Positions 33,712 through 42,701 of a stretch of DNA of 64,000 nucleotides are shown here, piece by piece. Source of the DNA: an uncultured Chitinophaga sp. (GTDB lineage Bacteria > Bacteroidota > Bacteroidia > Chitinophagales > Chitinophagaceae). Each line of letters opens with the position of its first letter. Positions within the stretch are counted from its first letter, which is position 1. The DNA lies in the NCBI RefSeq assembly GCF_946479755.1, contig NZ_CAMLHC010000016.1, forward strand, positions 124,001 to 188,000, in the 5' to 3' direction. The notes under the pieces are model-generated. The model was not told the origin of the DNA and ran no database searches. It saw only the letters and a list, made by a program, of their open reading frames with translations. A program made the position numbers and the translations under genes.

Positions 33712-34530
33712 CTAGCGCAAAGCGCTTAGCCAGCCGGCCACAAAAAGCAGCACTTCCTGCCGGTTTAATTCATTATGCAGTTCATGATAGTCGCCCGGCC
33801 ACTCGCGGTAAGTCAGCAGGCTGGCAGGGGCCCTTTCGGCGAAAATACGGGAGCCTTCTACCGCGGTAAAAGCGTCGTCGCTTCCATGGATCAGCAGGGA
33901 ACGGGTTTTCAGCGTAGAAGCCTGCTCCAGGCACCAAAGGCCGTTCCGGATCATATCATGGGCCAGCCGGACGCTCATTTTATCATGGCGGAGCGGGTTT
34001 TGGCGGAATTTCTCCACTTCGTCCGGATCACGGGATACTTTGGTGATGTCCAGCCCCTGGTTTAACCGCAGGTTGGGGACGACTATATTCAGCACCCGCA
34101 GCAGTCCCCGCAGAAACGCGCCGGGGCGTTTGCCCACGATCAGCGCCGGCGCCGAGATCACGGCGCCGAGGATATCAGGCGTGCGGTGCAGCAGGAAACC
34201 GGTCAGCAGGCCGCCGCCCATGCTATGCCCGTACATGACCACCGGTTGCTGGTACAGCTCTTTCGCATAGGCGAGAAAAGCCGCTTCATAGTCGAACATA
34301 TAGTCGAAGCCGGGCGTAGCCCCCCTTTTGCCATCGGTTTTACCATGACCGTAGTGATCGATCCCCAGCACGGCATATCCCTCCCCGTTAAAAAAACGGG
34401 CCACATGATCGTACCGGCCCACGTCTTCACCAATACCATGTACGATGATCATCACCCGGCTGAAATGCTCCGGTATCCAGCTGATGCCGTGAAAGCGGGT
34501 ATTCCGGAATGACCAGTAGAATTCGTTCAT
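33712..34530 (-). CDS. Alpha/beta hydrolase, monoacylglycerol lipase/lysophospholipase type
   Basis: 272 aa from the ATG at 34530 (an in-frame ATG at 34563 precedes the putative -7 element). Serine aminopeptidase S33/Hydrolase_4 features: VMIIVHGIGEDVGRYDHVARFF, GIDHYGHGKTDGKRG, nucleophile elbow MYGHSMGGGLLTG, LLIHGSDDAFTAVEGS (Asp), and GDYHELHNE (His). This is the standard pattern of monoglyceride lipases and lysophospholipases. No signal peptide. The product probably acts on membrane or storage lipid fragments. Confidence 0.87.
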   Translation of the reverse strand: MNEFYWSFRNTRFHGISWIPEHFSRVMIIVHGIGEDVGRYDHVARFFNGEGYAVLGIDHYGHGKTDGKRGATPGFDYMFDYEAAFLAYAKELYQQPVVMYGHSMGGGLLTGFLLHRTPDILGAVISAPALIVGKRPGAFLRGLLRVLNIVVPNLRLNQGLDITKVSRDPDEVEKFRQNPLRHDKMSVRLAHDMIRNGLWCLEQASTLKTRSLLIHGSDDAFTAVEGSRIFAERAPASLLTYREWPGDYHELHNELNRQEVLLFVAGWLSALR

Positions 34531-34592
34531 GCCAGCGAATATAAACCATTTATTCCTATGCAAAATTTCCGTTCGTTGTGCAGCCGTTTTTA

Positions 34593-34600
34593 TATTTTTG
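34593..34600 (+). promoter_or_regulatory. -7 element of the 137-aa membrane protein gene
   Basis: TATTTTTG followed by CGG, 31 nt before the ATG at 34632. Confidence 0.5.
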
Positions 34601-34631
34601 CGGTCTTATCAACTTAAATCTGACACACAGC

Positions 34632-35045
34632 ATGAGTCAAGCGGACAAAGACGCCCCGGTATACAGCATCCCCCTGAGCTACCGGAAAATGGAAAATCTG
34701 CATATCGTATTCTGGTTATTAAAAGATATCAGCTGGTGCATGATCTGGAAACCGTTGGGGGTGGCCATGATCTTTCCCACGCTTATTATCTCCCTGGTCA
34801 TTGCCTGGCGCACCAGGCAGTTCATGTCGGAGTTATGCCATAATGTGGCTATCTCGCTATGGATATCGGCCAACTCCTACTGGATGATCAGCGAGTTCTT
34901 CCACTTTGACGCGCACGTGATATGGGGAGAGATCACCTATAAACATGTGGCGCTGGTCCCTTTTGTGTCGGGCCTGCTCATCCTGGCTTACTATTACCTT
35001 TGGTACCATCCCAGGCATAAAGAAACCGAAGAAATTATGTCATAA
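34632..35045 (+). CDS. Unknown inner-membrane protein, 137 aa
   Basis: Three membrane helices are evident: PLGVAMIFPTLIISLVIAW, a middle one around NVAISLWISANSYWMISEF, and VALVPFVSGLLILAYYYLWY. It starts with a short polar N-terminus (MSQADKDAPVYSIPLSYRKMEN). It has a clear promoter and terminator of its own. No family was recognised. Confidence 0.7.
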   Translation: MSQADKDAPVYSIPLSYRKMENLHIVFWLLKDISWCMIWKPLGVAMIFPTLIISLVIAWRTRQFMSELCHNVAISLWISANSYWMISEFFHFDAHVIWGEITYKHVALVPFVSGLLILAYYYLWYHPRHKETEEIMS

Positions 35046-35077
35046 AAAAAGCGAAGGCAGGAGCCTTCGCTTTTTTT
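35044..35077. terminator. Bidirectional terminator
   Basis: 15-bp stem AAAAAAAGCGAAGGC / GCCTTCGCTTTTTTT with an AGGA loop. It works in both orientations between convergent genes (the 137-aa protein and tldE copy 1). Confidence 0.8.
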
Positions 35078-35094
35078 GTATTTGCCTTTGTTCG

Positions 35095-36432
35095 TCAGAT
35101 AGCATCTGATAAGGAGGTGAACGTAAAATCACGCAGTTTCATGGGCGGGAGGATAGCACTCTGGTTGCTTTCCCCGCTGACAGCCCTCTCCGGCCTTCCC
35201 AGCGCTTCCACGTTATTCAGCATGATCACCGGGCTTTCGTTGAACCGGAAATTTTTCACCGGGTGTTTAATCACGCCGTTCTCGATGTAGAAAGTCCCGT
35301 CGCGGGTAAGGCCCGTAAACAACAGTGTTTGCGGATCTACGGGGCGGATGTACCAGAGGCGTGTCACGAGGATCCCTTTCTCGGTGCTTTTGATCAGGTC
35401 TTCCAGCGAGGCTGTGCCGCCTTCCATGATAAACGCATCCGGCGAAGGAATGGCTTTTACATTATCCTTCTGTGCCCAGTAGCGGGAGTAGTACATATTC
35501 TTCACCGTACCCTTTTCAATCCAGGTGACTTTTTCCTGCGGCCGTCCGTCGTTATTATAGCAGGAAGTGGGCATATCCGGATGCCAGGGATCGGAGTAGA
35601 TGGTCACCTGGTCGTCCATCAGTTTTTCGCCCAGCTTGGTTTTACCACCAGCTTTGCTGAGAAAGCTCCTGCCCTCTTCCGCACTGCGGGCGTCCATACT
35701 GCCGATGAGCTGTTCGATCAGCACGATGGCCGCTGCCGGCTCGAGGATGACCGTATACTTGCCCGGTTCAATAGCTTTAGCGCCTTTGGAGCCGGTAGCT
35801 TTCTGCGAGGCGATGCTGGTGTCTTTAGACACGTCCAGCTTGCTGACGTCGTTGTATGCTTTGGAAGCGTAACCGGAGCCGGTACCATCTTCCGAGCGGA
35901 CAGTGATGCTGAAATTGATTTCTGTTGAACTGTTGTAGGCGAACAGGCCTTTGGAGTTCATCATGGCGGAGGAGGCCACGGTGTTTTCCAGGAAGCCGGC
36001 GGCCACCAGTTTATTTTGTTTGGTGATGGTAAGGCTTTTGGCGACGGCGTCTGCACGGAAGGCAGGATCTATGGCGGCGGTGTCCTTGTTATAACCACCG
36101 GAAGCTTCGCCATATTGCTGCGGTCCCAGGATAGGCATATATTCCGGGTTCTCCGGCGCCAGGCGGGCCAGTTCTTCCGCTCTTCTGACTACTTTTTCCA
36201 GGGAGGCGTCATCGAATTCATTGATGGTGGCGGTGCCCAGTTTTTTCCCGAAGGCGGAAGATACCACCAGCATGCTTCTGCTATTAGCGCCGCTGGTAGA
36301 CACTTCATTACGGGCATAACGCACATTGCCGGAGTCGCCACTATAAATAGACACTTCGCACTCGTCTGCTTTTGAATAGGCAAGCACTTTTTTCAATAAT
36401 GCCTGTGCTGCTTCTTTAGTGAGTATCGGCAT
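35095..36432 (-). CDS. TldE/PmbA-family protease subunit, copy 1
   Basis: 445 aa, no signal peptide. TldE/PmbA family: N-terminal LLKKVLAYSKADECEVSIYSGDSGNVRYARNEVSTSG, VRRAEELARLAPENPEYMP, and C-terminal GILVTRLWYIRPVDPQTLLFTGLTRDGTFYIENG and VIMLNNVEALGR. In E. coli TldE is the non-catalytic partner of the zinc protease TldD; together they trim microcin B17 and CcdA. There is no HExxxH here, as expected. It lies 3 nt after tldD copy 1 in the same transcript. Confidence 0.9.
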   Translation of the reverse strand: MPILTKEAAQALLKKVLAYSKADECEVSIYSGDSGNVRYARNEVSTSGANSRSMLVVSSAFGKKLGTATINEFDDASLEKVVRRAEELARLAPENPEYMPILGPQQYGEASGGYNKDTAAIDPAFRADAVAKSLTITKQNKLVAAGFLENTVASSAMMNSKGLFAYNSSTEINFSITVRSEDGTGSGYASKAYNDVSKLDVSKDTSIASQKATGSKGAKAIEPGKYTVILEPAAAIVLIEQLIGSMDARSAEEGRSFLSKAGGKTKLGEKLMDDQVTIYSDPWHPDMPTSCYNNDGRPQEKVTWIEKGTVKNMYYSRYWAQKDNVKAIPSPDAFIMEGGTASLEDLIKSTEKGILVTRLWYIRPVDPQTLLFTGLTRDGTFYIENGVIKHPVKNFRFNESPVIMLNNVEALGRPERAVSGESNQSAILPPMKLRDFTFTSLSDAI

Positions 36433-36435
36433 ATA

Positions 36436-38070
36436 TTAAATTTTTCTAGCTGTATTAATAACGTTTACGCCATTGAAGCGGGCGGTCGCTGAGCCGTGGG
36501 ATACGGCGCTCACCTGCGAGGGCTGGCCTTTTCCGTCGAAGAAGGAGCCACCGAGGCGGTAGTCTCTCTTGTCGGCGATCGCTTTACAGGAGTTCCAGAA
36601 CTCCTGGGTGTTGCTTTGGTAAGCCACGTCTTTGAGCATGCCTACGATCTGGCCGTTTTTGATCTCATAGAAGAGCTGTCCGCCGAACTGGAAGTTGTAG
36701 CGTTGCTGATCGATAGAGAAGGAGCCGTCACCGGCGATGAAGATGCCTCTTTCCACGTTTTTGATCAGCTCTGCCGGCGTGAGGGAGGCGGCGCCAGGCT
36801 GCAACGATACGTTGGCCATACGCTGGAACTGCACATCGGACCAGCTTTGTGAATAACAGCAGCCCTGTGATTGTTTCAGGCCGATGATATGCGCCTGATC
36901 GCGGATCGCCTGGTAGTTGACCAGCACCCCGTCTTTGATCAGGTCCCATTTCTGGGTAGCCACGCCTTCGTCGTCATAGCCTACGGCGCCGAGGGAGCCG
37001 GGTTGTGTTTTATCTGCGACGATGTTTACCAGCGGGCTGCCGAACTGGAATTTTTTGGTCTCCCATTTGTCGAGCGTAAGGAAACTGGTGCCGGCGAAAT
37101 TCGCTTCGTAGCCCAGTACGCGGTCCAGTTCCGTAGGGTGTCCTACCGATTCGTGGATGGTGAGCCAGAGATGGGAAGGGTCCAGCACCAGGTCGTATTT
37201 GCCCGGTTCCACGGATTTGGCCTTCAGCTTCTCTCCCACCTGCGTACCAGCGAGACGGGCATCTTCCAGCATGTCGTAACGGTCACGGTACAACGTTGTT
37301 ACACCGTGAATTTTATCTGATTCACGCGGGATCATGTATTCATAGCCCATGCCACGGGGGGAGCTGAGGGCGTTGCGTGTTTCAAACTTACCGGTGGCCT
37401 TATCGATCTTGGTGATCTGGAACGTAGGCCAGATGCGGTGTACGTCCTGATCGATGTAAGACCCGTCGGAAGAAGCGAAGTATTTCTGTTCGTTCACGAG
37501 GAACATAAAAGAGCCTACGTAGTCGGCGCCGCCTTTCATGGCTACGTCACTGACAGAGAGGAGCAGGTCTGCTTTTTCCTTTACAGGTACGTCAAAAGCA
37601 TTTTTTTCGATGGGGGTTTTCCAGCTGACTTCTCCGTAACCTTTTTGCGGGGCGAGTTGTACGGGGGTGGTCAGCAGGCGGGCATTTTCTTTGGCGATGG
37701 CCACAGCAGTAGCGGCGGTGCGGGCGATGCTGTCCCTGTCCATCTGGTCGGTGGAGGCAAAGCCCCAGCTACCGTTGGCCAGCACACGGATACCGATGCC
37801 ATAGGATTCTGTGTTGACCACATTCTCCACTTTGTCTTCCCGGGTGATGATAAACTGGTTGAGATAACGGCCTATGCGTACATCGGTATAGGAAGCGCCT
37901 TTGCTGCGGGCCGCGTTGAGGGCCACATCAGCGAGCTCTTTTTTCTTCGCCACGTCGATGGTATACCAGGGGGCTTCCAGCGGAACGGCTTTTCCGATGA
38001 TCGGTATCTGGGACAGCAGTCCTGCGCCCAACCCGAGGCCTGTGTAATGGAGGAATTCTCTTCTTTTCAT
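36436..38070 (-). CDS. TldD-family zinc protease with Tat signal, copy 1
   Basis: 544 aa. N-terminus MKRREFLHYTGLGLGAGLL is a twin-arginine signal (RRxF). The TldD domain has the zinc motif HESVGH (residues 306-311) within IHESVGHPTELDRVLGYEANFAG, and a later Cys-containing SQGCCYSQSW that may hold the third ligand. The E. coli enzyme is a cytoplasmic heterodimer with TldE; this copy appears to be exported. It forms a couple with tldE copy 1 and is a tandem paralogue of the pair at 38112-41094. Confidence 0.9.
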   Translation of the reverse strand: MKRREFLHYTGLGLGAGLLSQIPIIGKAVPLEAPWYTIDVAKKKELADVALNAARSKGASYTDVRIGRYLNQFIITREDKVENVVNTESYGIGIRVLANGSWGFASTDQMDRDSIARTAATAVAIAKENARLLTTPVQLAPQKGYGEVSWKTPIEKNAFDVPVKEKADLLLSVSDVAMKGGADYVGSFMFLVNEQKYFASSDGSYIDQDVHRIWPTFQITKIDKATGKFETRNALSSPRGMGYEYMIPRESDKIHGVTTLYRDRYDMLEDARLAGTQVGEKLKAKSVEPGKYDLVLDPSHLWLTIHESVGHPTELDRVLGYEANFAGTSFLTLDKWETKKFQFGSPLVNIVADKTQPGSLGAVGYDDEGVATQKWDLIKDGVLVNYQAIRDQAHIIGLKQSQGCCYSQSWSDVQFQRMANVSLQPGAASLTPAELIKNVERGIFIAGDGSFSIDQQRYNFQFGGQLFYEIKNGQIVGMLKDVAYQSNTQEFWNSCKAIADKRDYRLGGSFFDGKGQPSQVSAVSHGSATARFNGVNVINTARKI

Positions 38071-38111
38071 TATAGCAGGATTAAAGGATGTGAATGGGGT
38101 ATGATAACCTT

Positions 38112-39446
38112 TTAGATAGCGTCGGAAAGGGACGTAAAAGTAAAGTCCCTGATTTTCATCGGCGGAATCAGAAAACTCCGGTAAGACTCAATGCTGAGGC
38201 TTCTTTCCGTTCTCCCCAGGGCCTCCACATTGTTGAGCATGATCACAGGGCTTTCGTTGAACCGGAGGTTTTTAATCGGGTATTTGATCTCACCGTTTTC
38301 GATGTAGAAAGTGCCGTCGCGGGTAAGGCCTGTCAATAGCAGCGTCTGCGCGTCCACGAGGCGGATATACCAGAGGCGGGACACCAGGATGCCTTTCTCC
38401 GTGCTTTTAATCAGTTCCTCCAGCGATGCGGTGCCTCCTTCCATGATAATATTGGACGGTGTCGGTACTGGTTGAACACCTTTGTTCTTTGCCCAATACT
38501 GGGAATAAGCGAGATTTTTAACAACGCCTTTATCGATCCAGGTTGTTTTTTCCAGCGGGAATCCCTCACGGTTCCAGGTGCCGGCAGGAAGATCGGGATG
38601 GAAGGGATCGGAGTAGATGGTCACCTTATCATCCATAAGTTGTTCCCCGATACGGTTGCCACCGCCGGGTTTGCTCATGAAGCTGCGTCCTTCGTCGGCA
38701 TTACGGGCGTCAAGGCCGCGGAACATGTTTTCCAGCATATAGGTGGCTGCCACCGGTTCGAGGATGACGGTGTATTTGCCTGGCTCTATCGCTTTGGCAC
38801 CGGCCGAGCTGTTGGCTTTGGCGGCTGCTGTTTTGGTAGCAGAGAGGGTATCGAGGCGGCTGACATCATTAAACCCGCGTGCGGCGAAACCGGAGCCGGT
38901 ACCGGCACTGTTGCGGGTGGTGATAGTAAACACCACGTTGGTATCTGTTTCGTAGGCAAAGAGCCCTTTGGAGTTGAGTATCGCAGAGAAACTGGTGGTG
39001 TTCTCTATAAAGCCGGCGGCCTCCAGCTGTGCTTCTTTGGCCACCTGTATGCTTTTAGCCACGGCGTCCGCACGGGTATCGGGCGTAATGGCGGCGGTAG
39101 TCGGCACATATGTTTTAGACTCTTTAAAATCCACCGGTCCGCGCAGCGGCATATACTCCGGGTTTTCCGGCGCCAGCCGGGCCAGTTCTTCCGCGCGGCG
39201 TACCACCCTTTCGAGAGCGGCATCATCAAACTCGTTGATGGTGGCGGTACCGGAACGTTTACCAAAATAAGATGTAACGGAGAGAATGGTATTATCAATA
39301 TCCCCTGCGGTGGAAATAGCGTTACGTGCATAGCGGATATTGCCGCCTTCTTCCCCGCGGAGCGACACTTCGCATTCGTCTGCTTTGGAATGGGCCAGCA
39401 CTTTTTGCAGTAATGCTTTTGCTGCTTCTTTTTTAAATATAGCCAT
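38112..39446 (-). CDS. TldE/PmbA-family protease subunit, copy 2
   Basis: 444 aa from the ATG at 39446 (MAIFKKEAAKALLQKVLAHSKADECEVS), which aligns with the start of copy 1; an in-frame ATG at 39485 would overlap tldD copy 2. It shares long blocks with copy 1: VRRAEELARLAPENPEYMP, GTASLEELIKSTEKGILVSRLWYIR and LLTGLTRDGTFYIENGEIKYP. No signal peptide and no HExxxH. It lies 10 nt after tldD copy 2 and 41 nt before tldD copy 1. Confidence 0.9.
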   Translation of the reverse strand: MAIFKKEAAKALLQKVLAHSKADECEVSLRGEEGGNIRYARNAISTAGDIDNTILSVTSYFGKRSGTATINEFDDAALERVVRRAEELARLAPENPEYMPLRGPVDFKESKTYVPTTAAITPDTRADAVAKSIQVAKEAQLEAAGFIENTTSFSAILNSKGLFAYETDTNVVFTITTRNSAGTGSGFAARGFNDVSRLDTLSATKTAAAKANSSAGAKAIEPGKYTVILEPVAATYMLENMFRGLDARNADEGRSFMSKPGGGNRIGEQLMDDKVTIYSDPFHPDLPAGTWNREGFPLEKTTWIDKGVVKNLAYSQYWAKNKGVQPVPTPSNIIMEGGTASLEELIKSTEKGILVSRLWYIRLVDAQTLLLTGLTRDGTFYIENGEIKYPIKNLRFNESPVIMLNNVEALGRTERSLSIESYRSFLIPPMKIRDFTFTSLSDAI

Positions 39447-39456
39447 GTGCGTTAGA

Positions 39457-41094
39457 TCAGATTTTTCTTGCTGTGTTAATAACATTTACACCATTAAAAC
39501 GGGTTGTGGAACTGCCATGGGACACGGCGTTGGACTGGCCGGGCTGTCCCTTTCCATCGTTGAAGGCGCCTCCGAGACGGTAGTCGCTCTTATCCGCGAT
39601 AGCGGTACAGCTGTTCCAGAACTCCTGTGTATTGGCCTGATAGGCCACATCTTTCAGCATACCGGCAATTTTTCCGTCTTTGATTTCGTAGAACGTCTGT
39701 CCGCCGAACTGGAAATTATACCGTTGCTGATCGATGGAAAAGGAGCCGTCACCGATGATGTAGATGCCTTTTTCCACGTTTTTGATCATATCGTCCACGC
39801 TGAGTTTTTCTTTTCCGGGTTGCAGCGACACGTTGGGCATACGCTGGAACTGCACGTCTGCCCAGCTTTGGGCGTAGCAGCATCCCTGTGAGTGATCGAG
39901 GCCGATGATATGCGCCTGGTCGCGGATAGCCTGGTAGTTGACCAGCACACCGTCTTTGATCAGGTCCCACTGGCCGCATTGCACGCCTTCATCGTCATAG
40001 CCTACGGCGCCGAGAGAGCCGGGCTGTAATTTATCCGCCACTACGTTGACCAGCTTGCTGCCAAACTGGAAATTGCGTGACTTCCATTTGTCGAGGGTGA
40101 GGAAGCTGGTGCCGGCGTAGTTGGCTTCGTAGCCCAGCACGCGGTCCAGTTCTGTGGGGTGCGCCACCGATTCGTGGATGGTGAGCCAGAGGTGAGAGGG
40201 GTCCAGCACCAGGTCGTATTTACCGGGCTCCACGGACTTGGCTTTCAGTTTCTGGTCCACATCTGCGGTCGCATTTTTAACGTCTTCCAGCATATCGTAC
40301 CGGTCTTTGTAACGGGTAACGACGCCGTTGACTTTATTGTCTGCCGTAGGTGTCAGGTATTCATATCCCATGCCTACGGGAGAGCTGAGGGATTTTCGGG
40401 TTTCGAATTTACCGCTGGCGCGGTCTATTTTAGTGACTGTAAAAGTGGGGAACAGGCGATGAATGTCCTGATCGATATAAGAACCGTCTGTAGACGCGAA
40501 ATATTTCTGTTCGTTGATAGCCAGGATGGCGGAGTTGACAAAGTTGGCGCCGCCTTTCATGGCGATACTGTTCACATTGAGCAGCAGGTCTACTTTGTCT
40601 TTCACCGGAATGGTGAAGGCGCTTTGCACGATCGGTGTTTTCCACGACACCTCGCCATAACCTTTCTGCGGCGCCAGCTGTACCGGCGTGGTGGTCACGC
40701 GGGAATTGGCTTTTGCTACGGCGACCGCCCTTTCCGCCGCTTTTGCAATGGCTTCTTTGGTGACGGTGTTGGTAGCAGCGAATCCCCAGCAGCCGTTGGC
40801 GATCACGCGGATACCTACGCCAAAGGATTCCGCATTGGCGATATTCTGTACGCGGGCTTCGCGGGTTACGACAAACTGGTTGAGATACCTGCCGATGCGT
40901 ACATCTGCATAGGTCGCTCCTTTGCTGCGGGCGGTGTTAAGCGCCACATCTGCCAGTTGTTTCTTGAGTTTTACGTCTATGCCATCATTGAGAAAGCGTG
41001 ATGGGTCGACGGGTGTGCCGAAAGCGGGAAGATTCGGCAGGACGAGTGCTCCCAGCCCCATAGCGGATAGCTGGATAAAGTCTTTACGTTTCAA
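39457..41094 (-). CDS. TldD-family zinc protease, copy 2
   Basis: 545 aa. Zinc motif HESVAH in IHESVAHPTELDRVLGYEANYAG, with a Gly-to-Ala change inside the motif compared with copy 1, and SQGCCYAQSW later. The N-terminus MKRKDFIQLSAMGLGALVLP is Tat-like, but the second Arg is replaced by Lys (RK), which weakens or alters Tat use. An SD-like GGAGG lies upstream. It is the first of the four tld genes, 167 nt downstream of the MoxR operon's last gene. Confidence 0.9.
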   Translation of the reverse strand: MKRKDFIQLSAMGLGALVLPNLPAFGTPVDPSRFLNDGIDVKLKKQLADVALNTARSKGATYADVRIGRYLNQFVVTREARVQNIANAESFGVGIRVIANGCWGFAATNTVTKEAIAKAAERAVAVAKANSRVTTTPVQLAPQKGYGEVSWKTPIVQSAFTIPVKDKVDLLLNVNSIAMKGGANFVNSAILAINEQKYFASTDGSYIDQDIHRLFPTFTVTKIDRASGKFETRKSLSSPVGMGYEYLTPTADNKVNGVVTRYKDRYDMLEDVKNATADVDQKLKAKSVEPGKYDLVLDPSHLWLTIHESVAHPTELDRVLGYEANYAGTSFLTLDKWKSRNFQFGSKLVNVVADKLQPGSLGAVGYDDEGVQCGQWDLIKDGVLVNYQAIRDQAHIIGLDHSQGCCYAQSWADVQFQRMPNVSLQPGKEKLSVDDMIKNVEKGIYIIGDGSFSIDQQRYNFQFGGQTFYEIKDGKIAGMLKDVAYQANTQEFWNSCTAIADKSDYRLGGAFNDGKGQPGQSNAVSHGSSTTRFNGVNVINTARKI

Positions 41095-41261
41095 TGGGAA
41101 GTCCTCCGGTTTAGTTTGGTTTAGATTCTAGTTGACAGCGGGTATCTGTGATTCCATGCACCATTAACAGCATGGTGATGCAATTCTCATGAGCATAAAA
41201 CCTCGTAACCCCTAATAGCATCCTAAGCTAATTTTTTTTTCTTACTTTTTTCAGCCACTCG

Positions 41262-42701
41262 TCACATTTTCTTTTCCCACCATAAAAAGATGAGCGCAAA
41301 GAACAAGGGCAACAGCCACCACAGGGGCGACAACGGCACGCGGCTTGTCTGCCGGAGCGGCGTGGATGCTGAGGGATAGGCCGTAGCCTGTAAATTTTTC
41401 CAGTCATCTTGCCGGAAGATATAAGTCCAAAAGATGCCTGTACCGGAGCTGATCTGTTGCCAGCCGGCCTTCAATGGCCACCAGGTACCGCTATACCGGT
41501 AAAGCAGCCAGGGATGCTGTGCCAGCGGCAAACTGATGCCATCCGCCTGTAAAGCTGGTGTGGCAGTTGTTTCCAGCTGCAGGTCCAGTGGCTGGTATAC
41601 CCGTGCGATGGTCGGGTGGACCGTTACTTTTTCAGCAGCGGCCTTTTTCCGGGCGGCAGCCTCCAGTAAAGCGGACCAATATTGACTGTAGGCAGCGGAT
41701 TGTCCTTCCAGCTGCCAGCTGTAGGTGTTAAAGAGATGGGTACGCACCAGTTTACCCGCGCCTGCCAGCGACACCGTCACATAAGCGCGATGCAGGCTGT
41801 CTGTTACCAATGGCAGCTGCCCATTGCCTGTCGGCAGTAACTGTCCCGGATCGGTGGACAAGGCTGGCAGGTGGCGCCCGGAGCGGAGCTTCAGCTGGAC
41901 AGGACGCGGCTGCGTGCCGGCGCTGTCTGCTTTGAGCACCAGTCCGATGCCGGCCTCTTCGAGGCGGGCGCGTGTACTTTTATCGATAGCGCCAGCCTGG
42001 GCGATCACCACATCGAATTTATCGAGTAAGGGTGGCGTGAGCGCATCGAGCGACTGCTGAGGAAAATTAGAGAACCGTAGCAGGTACTTATTTTTGGCCA
42101 CCAGGGTGCGCATCGCCACGGCGTTGCCTTGTTGTACCAGCCAGTCGGCCAGGAAGCGGTTCTCAAAATCGGGGGCCTGCGCCAGGAAGAGTACCGTCAG
42201 CGGGGTAACGGGCGTTACTTCCAGCGGCAACGGCTGTTGCTCCAGCGTATCGTTCCCGGACATCGCGGTGATGCGGTATACCGCTCTGCCCTGATGCAGG
42301 GGAAGGGCGCTGAGGGAAAAGGAGGAGTCCTGCTGGGGCGCTATCACCACTGAATCCAGGGTAGTATCAAAACCCGCCAGCCGCAGGGTGACAGGGCGGG
42401 CGGTGTTGTTCCGGTATCTGCCCTGCACCTGCCATTCGCTGCCGGCAGACAGGCGGCGGGGCCAGTCACAGGCGACGATGCCTGCTGCCGGGGCGGCGGT
42501 TTTTGCGGCAGGGGGCAGCAGCGTCTCCTCACGGGAGACGTACAAAGGCCATCCAGCCAGTACCAGGCACGCTACCGCTACCAGCGTAGCGATCATGCGC
42601 GCTGCCAGCCGTTCCTTCTTCGGGCGGCGTACCTCCTGGGTGATCAGCCAGCTGGCGACGATGACGCCAGCTACCAACAAAAAGTAGTTCCAGCTGGTCA
42701 T
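41262..42701 (-). CDS. Unknown membrane protein of the MoxR operon, 479 aa
   Basis: Two N-terminal membrane helices (YFLLVAGVIVASWLI; MIATLVAVACLVLAGWPLYV), a large periplasmic-side or cytoplasmic region with beta-rich parts and a Rossmann/GATase-like segment (TVLFLAQAPDFENRFLADWLVQQGN; KFDVVIAQAGAIDKSTRARLEEAGIGLVL), and one C-terminal helix (PLWWLLPLFFALIFLWWEKKM). This topology resembles BatA/BatD-associated membrane proteins. It is the last gene of the MoxR operon and overlaps the DUF4175 gene by 4 nt (ATGA). Confidence 0.75.
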   Translation of the reverse strand: MTSWNYFLLVAGVIVASWLITQEVRRPKKERLAARMIATLVAVACLVLAGWPLYVSREETLLPPAAKTAAPAAGIVACDWPRRLSAGSEWQVQGRYRNNTARPVTLRLAGFDTTLDSVVIAPQQDSSFSLSALPLHQGRAVYRITAMSGNDTLEQQPLPLEVTPVTPLTVLFLAQAPDFENRFLADWLVQQGNAVAMRTLVAKNKYLLRFSNFPQQSLDALTPPLLDKFDVVIAQAGAIDKSTRARLEEAGIGLVLKADSAGTQPRPVQLKLRSGRHLPALSTDPGQLLPTGNGQLPLVTDSLHRAYVTVSLAGAGKLVRTHLFNTYSWQLEGQSAAYSQYWSALLEAAARKKAAAEKVTVHPTIARVYQPLDLQLETTATPALQADGISLPLAQHPWLLYRYSGTWWPLKAGWQQISSGTGIFWTYIFRQDDWKNLQATAYPSASTPLRQTSRVPLSPLWWLLPLFFALIFLWWEKKM

